Shown in pieces: positions 8,318 through 17,512 of a stretch of 64,000 nucleotides of DNA (position 1 is the first letter of the stretch; the number at the start of each line of letters is the position of its first letter). Under the pieces are notes generated by a model that saw only the letters and a list, made by a program, of their open reading frames with translations, was not told the DNA's origin and searched no databases. Both the position numbers and the translations under genes were made by a program. The stretch spans positions 471,914-535,913 of the forward strand of contig NZ_JAMZEL010000003.1 in the NCBI RefSeq assembly GCF_024158025.1. Direction: 5' to 3'. The DNA comes from Runella salmonicolor (lineage in GTDB: Bacteria; Bacteroidota; Bacteroidia; Cytophagales; Spirosomataceae).

Positions 8318-9274
8318 TTGGTAGAAAAAATAATTTCCTTGGAAGATGTGTCACTTGTTGACTTTCTCGGCGTAGAAAACAACCACATCAAAGAAGTTGC
8401 TGCCGCTTTTCCAATGAGTAAAATCATTTCACGCGGCAACGAAATACGTGTAATGGGCACTCAGCCCGAGATTATCCGCATCAGCGATATTCTGGAGTCC
8501 CTTCTGCAACATTACCAGAAATACGGCAAAATCACCAACGAAAATGTACGTCATTACCTGACCGCCAACGGAGGTTCCGTGGCGCCGCCGCACGTATTGG
8601 AGGACGAAAAAGACGTGATTTTGTACGGTACCAAAGGAGTGGTAGTGAAGGCCAGAACCGCCAATCAGCGGTTGATGGTGGAAAAAGCGGCCGAAAGCGA
8701 TTTACTGTTCGCTATTGGGCCCGCAGGAACGGGTAAAACCTACACCGCAGTAGCTATCGCGGTGCAGGCTTTGAAAGAGAAAAAAGTAAAAAAAATCATT
8801 ATTACTCGTCCAGCCGTGGAGGCGGGAGAAAATTTAGGGTTTTTGCCGGGCAATCTGGAAGAGAAAATTGATCCGTACTTGCGCCCTATTTATGACGCGC
8901 TTGACGATATGATTTTGGGTGAAAAATTGAAGTTTTACCTTGAAAATCGAATTGTCGAAATTGCCCCCCTTGCGTACATGCGCGGGCGAACCCTAAATAA
9001 TGCTTTTATCCTGCTCGATGAAGCCCAAAATACGACCCCTTCGCAGATGAAGATGTTTTTGACGCGGATGGGCCCCAGTTCAAAAGTGATTATCACGGGC
9101 GATAAAACCCAGATAGATTTACCGAAAAATCAAAAGTCCGGTTTGAAAGATGCGCTTGAAACCCTGAAAGATGTAAAGGGGATTGCCTTTGTCGAGCTTG
9201 ATGGACGTGATGTAGTGCGCCACCGCCTCGTCAAAGACATTTTGGATGCATATGAAAAGAAAGAGAAAGAGTAG
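8318..9274 (+). CDS. phoH: PhoH-family ATPase
   Basis: A 318-residue cytoplasmic P-loop protein. Walker A is GPAGTGKTYTA and Walker B ILLDEAQNTTPSQMKMFLTRMG; the C-terminal part has the family's VIITGDKTQIDLP segment. PhoH/YbeZ proteins are linked to RNA metabolism and often act near the endoribonuclease YbeY, which is not seen here. The start is TTG (TTG GTA GAA), because the conserved N-terminus VEKIISLEDVSL begins there and no upstream ATG is in frame. Its end overlaps the frame of the next gene, suggesting a phoH-protease-comEC transcript. Confidence 0.92.
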   Translation: MVEKIISLEDVSLVDFLGVENNHIKEVAAAFPMSKIISRGNEIRVMGTQPEIIRISDILESLLQHYQKYGKITNENVRHYLTANGGSVAPPHVLEDEKDVILYGTKGVVVKARTANQRLMVEKAAESDLLFAIGPAGTGKTYTAVAIAVQALKEKKVKKIIITRPAVEAGENLGFLPGNLEEKIDPYLRPIYDALDDMILGEKLKFYLENRIVEIAPLAYMRGRTLNNAFILLDEAQNTTPSQMKMFLTRMGPSSKVIITGDKTQIDLPKNQKSGLKDALETLKDVKGIAFVELDGRDVVRHRLVKDILDAYEKKEKE

Positions 9275-10613
9275 TGAGCAGTTGGCAGTGAGTGGTCGGA
9301 TAAAAAGACGCCTCACTGCCAACCGTTTTCTTCGTGTTTTTTTACTTCTGAATTTTTTACACCTTGCTTCTTACGCGCAGCGCTGTGCTGCCGTTCAATA
9401 TGATTCAGCCATTGCGAAGCGCTACCCTTATTGGCGCCTAAAACGCACAATGCTTGAAGATTCCATTCAATCTTATTTAAAAAATGCTGCCACCGACCGC
9501 AGGGCTCGGCAAGCGGTGCTTTGCGCCCAAGTGCGTATCCCCGTGGTAGTGCATGTGGTCCATAACAATGCCGCCATGACGATTGGTGGGCGTGAAAATG
9601 GCAACATCTCGGATGAGCAAATTTTGGCTCAAATCAGAACCCTAAACGAAGACTACCAACGAAAGTCTGGAACGCGCGGCTTTAATACCAACCCCGTGGG
9701 AACTAATACGGGGATTGAATTTTATTTGGCCAATGAAGACCCCGACGGGAATCCAACCAACGGAATTACGCGTCATTATTACAGCGCTAAAAGCACTTTT
9801 GATATATTCACTGACGACCAAACGCTCGCTGATATTGTCAGTTGGCCCACCGACCGCTACCTCAATATTTGGGTTAGCCGATTTGGGAATAATTACCTGG
9901 GAATCGGGCAGTTTCCATCGGCCACTGGCGTGAAAGGGCTAGACAGTGCCAATGAGCTATTAGAAAAAACGGATGGGGTTTTTATTGACTACAAAGTTTT
10001 TGGTTCGGGCGGGGCAGTAACGAGTAAATTGTACAGCCTTGGACGTACCACCACCCACGAAGTGGGGCATTGGCTTGGATTGATTCATACATGGGGAGAC
10101 ACCGATTGCGGCGATGATTATTGTGCTGATACTCCCCCCGCTCAGTCGGGCAATCAGTCAACCAACTGCGGGCCGTTGTTTTCTACCTGTTCGGGTGTTC
10201 GTACCCGCAACATGACCGAAAACTACATGGATTATTCGCCTGACTCCTGCATGAATATCTTTACCGTCAACCAGAGTGAACGAATGATGGCCGTGATTGA
10301 AAAAGCCCCCCGTCGGGCGCGGCTGGTCAAATACTGGTGTTCAAAAGTCCCTTTTGGAGACACGTTTGACGTGAAAGTGTTCCCGAACCCTGCCTCCGAC
10401 CAAGTAAATATTCAAATCAACGTTACTGAATTTACGGATTTTGAGGTTGAATTGTACAGCATAACAGGACAATTGGTAGGCAATCAAAAATTTACTGATT
10501 ATCCAAGTTGGTTGGTTACGTTTCCAACGACAAATATTTCTCCTGGGGTTTATATAGTACGGGTTAAGACTGAAAAAGAGACAGTTAGTAAACGCTTGGT
10601 CATTACGCGATGA
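9246..10613 (+). CDS. Secreted M43-like zinc metalloprotease with T9SS sorting domain
   Basis: The frame encodes 455 residues. The hydrophobic signal core is FLRVFLLLNFLHLASYA, then a pappalysin-type (M43) catalytic domain with zinc motif HEVGHWLGLIH (271-281) and Met-turn region NYMDYSPDSC. A C-terminal T9SS type-A sorting domain (about 376-455, starting VKVFPNPASD, with SPGVYIVRV) implies export across the outer membrane by the gliding-type system. The start is unclear: ATGs at 9246 and 9252 fall inside phoH, and a 12-bp inverted repeat (9281-9323) lies in the first codons. GTG 9288 is an alternative. The stop overlaps comEC. Confidence 0.88.
   Translation: MHMKRKRKSSEQLAVSGRIKRRLTANRFLRVFLLLNFLHLASYAQRCAAVQYDSAIAKRYPYWRLKRTMLEDSIQSYLKNAATDRRARQAVLCAQVRIPVVVHVVHNNAAMTIGGRENGNISDEQILAQIRTLNEDYQRKSGTRGFNTNPVGTNTGIEFYLANEDPDGNPTNGITRHYYSAKSTFDIFTDDQTLADIVSWPTDRYLNIWVSRFGNNYLGIGQFPSATGVKGLDSANELLEKTDGVFIDYKVFGSGGAVTSKLYSLGRTTTHEVGHWLGLIHTWGDTDCGDDYCADTPPAQSGNQSTNCGPLFSTCSGVRTRNMTENYMDYSPDSCMNIFTVNQSERMMAVIEKAPRRARLVKYWCSKVPFGDTFDVKVFPNPASDQVNIQINVTEFTDFEVELYSITGQLVGNQKFTDYPSWLVTFPTTNISPGVYIVRVKTEKETVSKRLVITR
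9281..9323. repeat. Inverted repeat GTTGGCAGTGAG / CTCACTGCCAAC
   Basis: Two perfect 12-bp arms are separated by 19 bp, between the phoH stop and the protease signal peptide core. The element belongs in character to the other short intergenic palindromes of this window and appears to have been read into the 5' end of the protease frame. Confidence 0.75.
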
Positions 10614-12673
10614 ATGTTTTGCTGCGTTGTTGTATCGCTTTCTGTTGTGGAATCCTTCTGCACAAGGCGCTTCCCGAACATTGGTTGCCCGTCATCAACG
10701 GGCCAATCATAGGCGGCGTTGCCGTTGCCTTCATTGCCTTTTTTTTCTTGGTTCTTTCTTCGCGTGGCAATCGTTATTGGTCAGGAACGTTGATGCTAAT
10801 ACTCTTTGCGGGATTGGGTTGGTTGCGAACGCCGCAGACTGTTTTGGGAAAAGATTGGTCACAACTGACGGCTTACGAAGCCGTGGTGCTTTCGCCGCCC
10901 GAAACCCGCGCCAAAACCTACAAAGTTGAGGTTGAATTACGTCGGTGCAAAGTGGAAAACGGCTGGCATTCAATGCAAGGTAAGGTCCTGATTTACCTTG
11001 ATAAAATGGCGGAAAAACCACGCTATGGGCAAGTTTTGTTGGTTAGGGGCCAGCCTCGGCGGGTGGAGCCGCCGCAAAACCCTGCGCAGTTTGATTACCA
11101 AAAATTTCTGGGTCAAAAACAAATTTATCATCAGCACTACCTGAAAGCCACTGATTTTTTATTCACGGGTGACTATCAGGGTGTATGGTATAAAAGCTGG
11201 GCTTTTGCCGTAAGCGAGTGGAGTGATGCAGCATTGCGGCGGCTCGTTGTTCCTGACCGTGAATATGCCGTTGCGAAAGCGATGATTTTGGGACTTCGTG
11301 ATGAGATGGACAGCGAACTGATTCAGTCGTATTCGGCGGCTGGGGCCGTGCATGTACTGTCGGTATCGGGTTTTCACATCGCCATTTTTATTTCGATTTT
11401 GACTTTTATGCTCAAACGCTTGGAGAAACGCCGCTACGGGCGATGGCTATCGTTGGGTATTACGCTCGTTACCATGTGGTTTTATGCGGTGCTCACGGGC
11501 CTGTCGGCCCCCGTGATTCGTTCGGCGCTTATGTTTACGATTTTCTTGCTGGCAAGTCCTTTGAAGCGCAAAGAAAATGGCGAAAATGCCCTCTTTGGCT
11601 CCGCCCTCATTTTGTTAGCCATTGATCCGCTACTTTTGTTTTCCGTGAGTTTTCAGCTTTCATACGCGGCACTGGGGGGGATTATTTTTCTTCAACCTGT
11701 TTTGTATCAGTATTTTACCCCAAAAACATGGTTGGTGGATAAATTATGGGAAATGACCACCGTAGCTATCGCTGCCCAATTCATAACCTTTCCAATTGCC
11801 GTTTATTATTTTCATCAATTTCCGACGTATTTTTTGTTGGCTAATCCTTTTGTGGCGTTTTTGGCTACCGCTATGTTGCCAGTTGCGATGGTAGCGCTGG
11901 TACTTTCGTGGGTACCTTACTTATCGGTTCTCCTTGGTTGGGGGCTGACTGGAATTACATGGTTATTGAATGAAATCGTGATTTGGACCGATTTGTTGCC
12001 CTTTTCTACCCTTGAAGGTTTGTCTTTGTCGGCAGTCGAACTGGGCTTGATGTACGGAATTATGGCCATGTTATTGGCATTGGTGTATTACCGTGAAGTT
12101 CGTTGGGGAGGATATGCGCTGGCCTTGAGTGCGTTGCTGTGTATATTGCAACTGAAGGAGATGGTCCATTTTAATCAACAAAAGTTTGTGGTCGTTCATT
12201 CCGTTTCCCGTCAATCGGTCATTAGCTTGGTAAATGGGAAGGAGGCTGTGCTGCTCGCTGATTCTGCTTTTTTTCAATCAAACCAACAACCATTCAACTT
12301 TTACCTCAAGAATTTTTACGACGAACGAAACGTACGCTCCATTCAACAACAACCGTTGGCTTCATCCGTGTACCCATCCCGTTTTGTTAAAAATTTACCT
12401 TTCGGCAAGCTCATCGTTTGGCACGGAAAAAGCCTTTTGCTCGTTGAAAAATCGGTGCAGACCACAATTCCTCCTGTGGTAGATTACGTGGTTATTCGAA
12501 ATACAGCTTTTCGAAAAGTAGAAGACCTTCTTCCCGTTTTTGGTAATCAAAAGCTCATTTTTGATAATTCCAATAAATTTTACGCGTTGGAAAACCTCCG
12601 TAAACAAGCCAAAGAGCTGGGCCTTCCGTGGTATTTTATTCACAATCAAGGTGCATTTTTGGCTTTTTTATAA
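10610..12673 (+). CDS. comEC: ComEC/Rec2-family DNA uptake channel
   Basis: A 687-residue inner-membrane protein with N-terminal membrane segments, a DUF4131-type soluble region (about 85-190), and the competence domain with the family segment GAVHVLSVSGFHIAIF near residue 250, followed by many helices. The ATG overlaps the protease stop (ATGA), so translation is probably coupled. The C-terminal soluble part (about 520-687) shows no metallo-beta-lactamase HxHxDH motif, unlike long ComEC proteins. With dprA at 46710 it suggests capacity for natural transformation. Confidence 0.9.
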   Translation: MNVLLRCCIAFCCGILLHKALPEHWLPVINGPIIGGVAVAFIAFFFLVLSSRGNRYWSGTLMLILFAGLGWLRTPQTVLGKDWSQLTAYEAVVLSPPETRAKTYKVEVELRRCKVENGWHSMQGKVLIYLDKMAEKPRYGQVLLVRGQPRRVEPPQNPAQFDYQKFLGQKQIYHQHYLKATDFLFTGDYQGVWYKSWAFAVSEWSDAALRRLVVPDREYAVAKAMILGLRDEMDSELIQSYSAAGAVHVLSVSGFHIAIFISILTFMLKRLEKRRYGRWLSLGITLVTMWFYAVLTGLSAPVIRSALMFTIFLLASPLKRKENGENALFGSALILLAIDPLLLFSVSFQLSYAALGGIIFLQPVLYQYFTPKTWLVDKLWEMTTVAIAAQFITFPIAVYYFHQFPTYFLLANPFVAFLATAMLPVAMVALVLSWVPYLSVLLGWGLTGITWLLNEIVIWTDLLPFSTLEGLSLSAVELGLMYGIMAMLLALVYYREVRWGGYALALSALLCILQLKEMVHFNQQKFVVVHSVSRQSVISLVNGKEAVLLADSAFFQSNQQPFNFYLKNFYDERNVRSIQQQPLASSVYPSRFVKNLPFGKLIVWHGKSLLLVEKSVQTTIPPVVDYVVIRNTAFRKVEDLLPVFGNQKLIFDNSNKFYALENLRKQAKELGLPWYFIHNQGAFLAFL

Positions 12674-12710
12674 GATATAATTAAATATTTCAAAGAATAT
12701 TTCAGGTCAA

Positions 12711-12743
12711 TTTGTATTTATAAAAACAGTTGCTTTACATTTG
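12711..12743 (+). promoter_or_regulatory. Bacteroidota promoter of the TonB receptor gene
   Basis: TTTG at 12711-12714 and TACATTTG at 12736-12743 are 21 bp apart, matching the Bacteroidota -33/-7 pattern. Transcription would begin near 12750, leaving a leader of about 120 nt before the ATG at 12873. I see no known riboswitch fold in that leader. Confidence 0.65.
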
Positions 12744-12872
12744 CATACTAAATCAATAGATATAAAGTGTTAATACTTCCTGTACTCTATCCAGTATGAG
12801 TATTAAGCTTTAACTAACCATTTGAATAATTGTATTTTTTAAAAAACTACTAAATCTATATTATTACTCTTT

Positions 12873-15455
12873 ATGAAAAATTTCTTCCCACCTAGTTTAA
12901 TCAGTCTGTTATTTGTGGCTGTTTCTGCTTTTTTTCCTTCTTATTTATCCGCTCAAAATACTCCAATGATTAATGCGACGGTATCGGGCAAAATACTCGA
13001 TGCCCGTAGCGGTACTCCTTTGATTGGCGCGACGGTATCAATCAAAGGCACCACCAACGGCGCGGCGACCGACGTGAATGGAGAATTTGCGCTGATTACG
13101 GGCCAAAAACTTCCTTTCATCCTCCTTGTATCGTCGGTAGGTTATTTAAAAAAAGAAGTTCTGATTAGTGACAGCAAAGTAGAAATCAAACTCGAAGAAA
13201 GTACTAATCAACTTTCGGATGTGGTAGTAACCTCCCGCCGCCGTCAAGAAGCGGTGCAGGATATTCCGATTCCGATTTCGGTTATCAGAGGCGTAACGGT
13301 AGAAGACCAAGGAGCTTTTAACGTAAACCGTTTGAAAGAATTGGTGCCTACGGTTCAGTTTTATGCATCAAATGCACGGAATACAACGCTCAATATCAGA
13401 GGTTTAGGGTCTACTTATGGTTTGACCAACGATGGTATCGACCCTGGGGTTGGTTATTATGTCGATGGCGTATATTATGCCCGCCCCGCGGCTACGGCAC
13501 TTGATTTTATTGACATAGACCAGGTAGAAGTGCTGCGTGGCCCTCAGGGAACATTGTTTGGCAAAAACACCACGGCGGGAGCATTTAACGTAACGTCTCG
13601 TGCGCCAAGTTTTGACCCCACCGCTAGCTTCGAACTAAGCTATGGCAACTATGGCTACATTCAGGCAAAAGCGTCTATCTCTGGGCCTTTAAGCAAAAAA
13701 CTTGCGGCAAGGGTTTCGTTTGTCGGTACCCAAAGAGATGGCTTATTGTACAATACCCGCACCCAAACCAATATCAATGATATTAATAATATTGGGGTGA
13801 GAGGTCAGTTTTTATACAAACCTACCGACAAGATAAATATTACGTTTATTGCCGATGTTACTGATCAAAACCCTGTGGGGTACGGATGGCCAGTGGCCAA
13901 AGTAGTGACGACCAAACGTGCCGCTTACCGTCAATTCAATGCTATTATTGCTGATTTAAATTACCAACTTCCTTACCAAAGCGCTTTTGAAAGGACATTG
14001 GACTTAGATACTCCTTCAAAAGCAGGTAACGAACTGGGCGGATTGTCGTTGAACGCTGATTTTAAAATTGGAAAAGGTACCTTGACTTCTACCACCGCTT
14101 GGAGATATTGGAAGTGGGATCCTTTGAACGACCGTGATTACACGGGTTTAAATTCTTTTTCTATCTCTGCTGGAACCTCTGCCCACGACCAGTTTTCCCA
14201 AGAACTTAGATATTCGGGTCAAATAAATGATAAAATAAGCGGGGTAATTGGGGCCTTTGGCTTGTGGCAGGATTTGAGGACGGACCCTGTTCACACCGAA
14301 GAAGCGGGCTCGGCACAATGGCGTTTTGCCCAAAGCTCCACGAGTGCTCTTTGGAAAACGCCCGGTTTGTTTGACAACTTCGGCATAAAAACTACCTACG
14401 GCATAAAGAGTTCGAGTGTGGCATTGTTTGCCCAGGCTGACTGGGCGATTACTGACAAATTGCACATTTTGCCTGGCATTAGATACAACAATGACACCAA
14501 AAAAGCGAACTACAGCCGAGTAACGTATGGTGGTTTGACTACGACTGACCCCGCTTTGTTGGCCCTGAAAAACGGGGTTTACAGCAACCAAACCTTTGAT
14601 ATAGATGCTTCCGAAGGCAATTTTTCGGGTCAGTTGACCTTACAATACAAATTCAATAAAAACGTCAATGCCTTTGGCACGTATTCACTCAGCTACAAAC
14701 CTATTGGCATAAACGTGGGTGGTTTGCCAACAGCTAGTGGCCGAGTCTTGACTGAGCTGGCAACGGTAAAACCAGAAGCGGTTTCTCATGTTGAATTTGG
14801 TATCAAAACCAAACCAACGTCCAACTCTGTATTGAACGTTGTGTTTCACAATACCGACATAAAAGATTATCAAACGCAAGTACAAACGCCTGAACCGGGG
14901 GTAAACCGAGGGTATTTGGCCAATGCCGAACAAGTAAGGGTGATTGGTTTGGAAATAGACGGTAACATCAGGGTAAATAATCACGTGACCTTCACTGGTG
15001 CCTTTGCTTATACCGATGGTAAATACGTCAAGTTTACCAATGCCCCTGTGCCCATCGAAGAAGTAGGAGGAGACCGGGCATTTAAAGATATATCGGGTGG
15101 TGTACTGCCTGGAATTTCAAAATATGCGGGTTCGTTTGGTACGGAGCTAACGGGAAGAGGTAATTTATTGGGCCTAAAAGGTAACTTCTTTGGTGGGCTT
15201 GATGTTTACTATCGTTCTACGTTTTCTTCAAGCCCTTCTCCCTCACAATTTTTAGACATTGAAGGTTATGCATTAGTAAATAGTAGAGTGGGTTTCAGGG
15301 CTTCCAATGGTATTTCGTTTTTTGTATGGGGTAGAAACTTGGGTAACAAGGATTATTACGAGCAGCTTTTGGTGGCACCGGGTAGCGCAGGACAAATTGG
15401 GGGGATTTTAGGAGATCCACGTACCTATGGCGTGACTTTGAGATATACTTTTTAA
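12873..15455 (+). CDS. TonB-dependent outer-membrane receptor
   Basis: An 860-residue ligand-gated outer-membrane channel. The signal peptide is at 1-27, then a carboxypeptidase-regulatory-like domain (about 34-115, starting VSGKILDARSGTPLIGATV), a plug (about 120-240, with QVEVLRGPQGTLFGKNT) and a barrel ending in the terminal aromatic motif GVTLRYTF. No SusD partner is adjacent, so a polysaccharide substrate is less likely. A promoter lies upstream and a 16-bp palindrome 16 bp after the stop. ACT, DUF2490 and redoxin-like genes follow on the same strand. Substrate unknown. Confidence 0.93.
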   Translation: MKNFFPPSLISLLFVAVSAFFPSYLSAQNTPMINATVSGKILDARSGTPLIGATVSIKGTTNGAATDVNGEFALITGQKLPFILLVSSVGYLKKEVLISDSKVEIKLEESTNQLSDVVVTSRRRQEAVQDIPIPISVIRGVTVEDQGAFNVNRLKELVPTVQFYASNARNTTLNIRGLGSTYGLTNDGIDPGVGYYVDGVYYARPAATALDFIDIDQVEVLRGPQGTLFGKNTTAGAFNVTSRAPSFDPTASFELSYGNYGYIQAKASISGPLSKKLAARVSFVGTQRDGLLYNTRTQTNINDINNIGVRGQFLYKPTDKINITFIADVTDQNPVGYGWPVAKVVTTKRAAYRQFNAIIADLNYQLPYQSAFERTLDLDTPSKAGNELGGLSLNADFKIGKGTLTSTTAWRYWKWDPLNDRDYTGLNSFSISAGTSAHDQFSQELRYSGQINDKISGVIGAFGLWQDLRTDPVHTEEAGSAQWRFAQSSTSALWKTPGLFDNFGIKTTYGIKSSSVALFAQADWAITDKLHILPGIRYNNDTKKANYSRVTYGGLTTTDPALLALKNGVYSNQTFDIDASEGNFSGQLTLQYKFNKNVNAFGTYSLSYKPIGINVGGLPTASGRVLTELATVKPEAVSHVEFGIKTKPTSNSVLNVVFHNTDIKDYQTQVQTPEPGVNRGYLANAEQVRVIGLEIDGNIRVNNHVTFTGAFAYTDGKYVKFTNAPVPIEEVGGDRAFKDISGGVLPGISKYAGSFGTELTGRGNLLGLKGNFFGGLDVYYRSTFSSSPSPSQFLDIEGYALVNSRVGFRASNGISFFVWGRNLGNKDYYEQLLVAPGSAGQIGGILGDPRTYGVTLRYTF

Positions 15456-15470
15456 TTAAATAACCAATTG

Positions 15471-15513
15471 GCTGTCAGGCAGTTTTGTTAATAACATAAA
15501 ACTGCCTGACAGC
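15471..15513 (+). terminator. 16-bp palindrome after the TonB receptor gene
   Basis: GCTGTCAGGCAGTTTT pairs perfectly with AAAACTGCCTGACAGC across an 11-nt loop. No T-tract follows the stem, so it may be a processing or attenuation hairpin between the receptor and ACT genes rather than a full terminator. Confidence 0.6.
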
Positions 15514-15570
15514 TATCAAAAAGCAACTTTCGAGCGTTATAAGAATTTAACCTTTTAAACAGCCAAGACA

Positions 15571-15825
15571 ATGCAAACACAAAAACATCATCACACCCGC
15601 CTCACCCATTTGGAAATATTGGGTTTTGATCGGGTAGGTTTTGTCGAAGAAGTTACTCGTTTTATTGCCGATTACGGACACATCATCAGTGCTAAGTTTG
15701 AAGCAGATGGTGTTCGTTCTCAAGGCTCATTAAGTATAATACTTGACAATAACGAGCGCTTGGACAGCCTACTTGTGCGCTTGAAAGCCATTACGGGATT
15801 GGTGAAAGTCAAACCAATTGTGTAA
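15571..15825 (+). CDS. ACT-domain protein
   Basis: An 84-residue protein that is almost entirely one ACT-type fold, containing LEILGFDRVGFVEEVTRFIADYG. ACT domains bind amino acids or other small effectors and usually regulate enzymes, but this one stands alone. The D-R-V-G-F-V-E-E-V segment is the usual ligand-loop region. It sits between the TonB receptor and the DUF2490 gene, which suggests a sensing role for whatever that locus handles; that is inference. Confidence 0.8.
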   Translation: MQTQKHHHTRLTHLEILGFDRVGFVEEVTRFIADYGHIISAKFEADGVRSQGSLSIILDNNERLDSLLVRLKAITGLVKVKPIV

Positions 15826-15889
15826 AAAAAACTATAATTATTGCCTTGCATATTCGGAATATTGTGACTGCATTTTAAAGTTTACTAAT

Positions 15890-16648
15890 GTGAAAAAAAT
15901 ATATTTGTCATTGATAATAAGTGCTTTAGGTTTGTCTGGGTACGGTCAGGTTACCAAACAGGTTAAAAACAGTGAGCAGATTTGGCTGGGTTATTTTAAT
16001 CAAACTCGATTGAGTGAAAAGTGGGGCCTGTGGACTGATGTGCATTTTCGTACTACTGATGGTTTTGTGGGGGAGCCGTCCAAATTTTTATTTCGGACTG
16101 GATTGATGTACTATTTAACCGACGATTTTAAACTGACCAACGGTTACAATTTTACCAATCATTTTCCCGAAGAAGGTCATGCCAACGTATCTATGCCCGA
16201 ACACAGAATATGGCAGCAGCTTCAGCTCCACACCAAATACGGCAAAGTACGTACCATGCAATGGCTGCGCTTGGAAGAGCGCTGGCGACGAAACATTAAG
16301 AATGATAACGAGCTAGCCGCTGGTTACCGTTTTGACACCCGCCTGCGATTCAATTACATGCTTAATATTCCGTTGAGTAAGAAAGGTATTGTTTCGAATA
16401 CATTTTTTGTGGCAATTAACGACGAAATATTTGTTAATCTTAGCCGAAAAGTAGTGTATAATACATTCGACCAAAATCGGTTTTTTGCGGGATTAGCCTA
16501 CCAAACCAGTGCTCATTCTAACCTTCAATTGGGATACATGAATGTTTATCAACAGCTAGGAGTTGGTAATCGCTACCAAAATTCGCATACAATCAGGCTG
16601 TTTTATTTTCAGAATTTAGACATACGTAAGAATAAAAAAGTGCACTAA
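15890..16648 (+). CDS. DUF2490-type exported beta-rich protein
   Basis: A 252-residue protein. I place the start at GTG 15890, giving a clean signal peptide (VKKIYLSLIISALGLSGYGQ). The frame extends upstream to a TTG at 15818, but that stretch is cysteine-rich and overlaps the ACT gene. The mature part is rich in alternating aromatic and polar strands (IWLGYFNQTRLSEKWGLWTD at its start), typical of DUF2490 outer-membrane-barrel-like proteins. Function unknown. It follows the receptor and ACT genes on the same strand. Confidence 0.78.
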   Translation: MKKIYLSLIISALGLSGYGQVTKQVKNSEQIWLGYFNQTRLSEKWGLWTDVHFRTTDGFVGEPSKFLFRTGLMYYLTDDFKLTNGYNFTNHFPEEGHANVSMPEHRIWQQLQLHTKYGKVRTMQWLRLEERWRRNIKNDNELAAGYRFDTRLRFNYMLNIPLSKKGIVSNTFFVAINDEIFVNLSRKVVYNTFDQNRFFAGLAYQTSAHSNLQLGYMNVYQQLGVGNRYQNSHTIRLFYFQNLDIRKNKKVH

Positions 16649-16783
16649 AACCATACAAATCAACATTTTGCTTTTGTTATCTCTCTGTCATTCATTCTTG
16701 TCAATAAAAATGCTTAATAGATAGAAAAAGTAGGTAAATATTGGCCTCATTTATAATTTGAGAATCCGTAAAAAGTATATAAA

Positions 16784-17392
16784 ATGAAATCAATCATCAA
16801 AATCGTAGGTGAAGACTACATTATATCTTCTCTGCCAAAATCGTATCAAAAAATTCAACCCTTAAAAAACCGAGACACCCTTCCTGTGGTTCGCATCAAT
16901 TTAGAATTAGGTGTTTGGCAACATCTTCCGTCGAGCTTGCAGACCGCCGGTACGATGTATCTTCATCAGTTGTTGCAGGATGGGCCGTTGGTGATTAGTA
17001 CTTACAGTCCCGACTGGAATGGGTACGGAGAGCGCCACCTAAAACTCCTCAACGGTATTTATCCGCGTATCCGTGCGCTTGGTGGAAATTTGCTCGTGCT
17101 GACTACGGAGTACTATAAAAACATCGTCCACACGATTCAAGAACATGACCTTGGGTTTAATATAGTGCAGGATTATGAAAACAGAATCAGCGAAGCGCTG
17201 GGCGTTTATTCTAAATACGAGCCCGTCTGGGACCGAATTGCGGGTATCTCAGAAGATGTGCCTTTTGCGGCCACGTTTGTGGTCAACGCCGACCGTCGCA
17301 TTGTGTACGACTACGTTGACCGTGATTTTGAGTATGTTGTCTCCGATAAAGAAATTGAAAAGGCGGTTAAAATTGCACGATTATTTGGGTAA
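16784..17392 (+). CDS. Cysteine-less redoxin (AhpC/TSA-like) protein
   Basis: A 202-residue cytoplasmic-looking protein with the peroxiredoxin-like layout: GPLVISTYSPDWNGYG, then ALGGNLLVLTTE, then FAATFVVNADRRIVYDYVD. The protein contains no cysteine, and the peroxidatic position falls in SPDW, so classical peroxidase activity is not expected. It may be a binding protein or repurposed fold. It closes the receptor-ACT-DUF2490 run, after a 135-bp gap. The family assignment rests on fold-level pattern and should be treated as moderate. Confidence 0.7.
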   Translation: MKSIIKIVGEDYIISSLPKSYQKIQPLKNRDTLPVVRINLELGVWQHLPSSLQTAGTMYLHQLLQDGPLVISTYSPDWNGYGERHLKLLNGIYPRIRALGGNLLVLTTEYYKNIVHTIQEHDLGFNIVQDYENRISEALGVYSKYEPVWDRIAGISEDVPFAATFVVNADRRIVYDYVDRDFEYVVSDKEIEKAVKIARLFG

Positions 17393-17512
17393 ATAAGACT
17401 AATCAAGTAATACTTAAATTGAGTCACTGTTCTTTTTTTATTGACACGCAATTTTTGCATTTTGTACGTCAGTATACTCTTTTACAAGCGCAATTCTTAA
17501 ACCTAATCAGAA

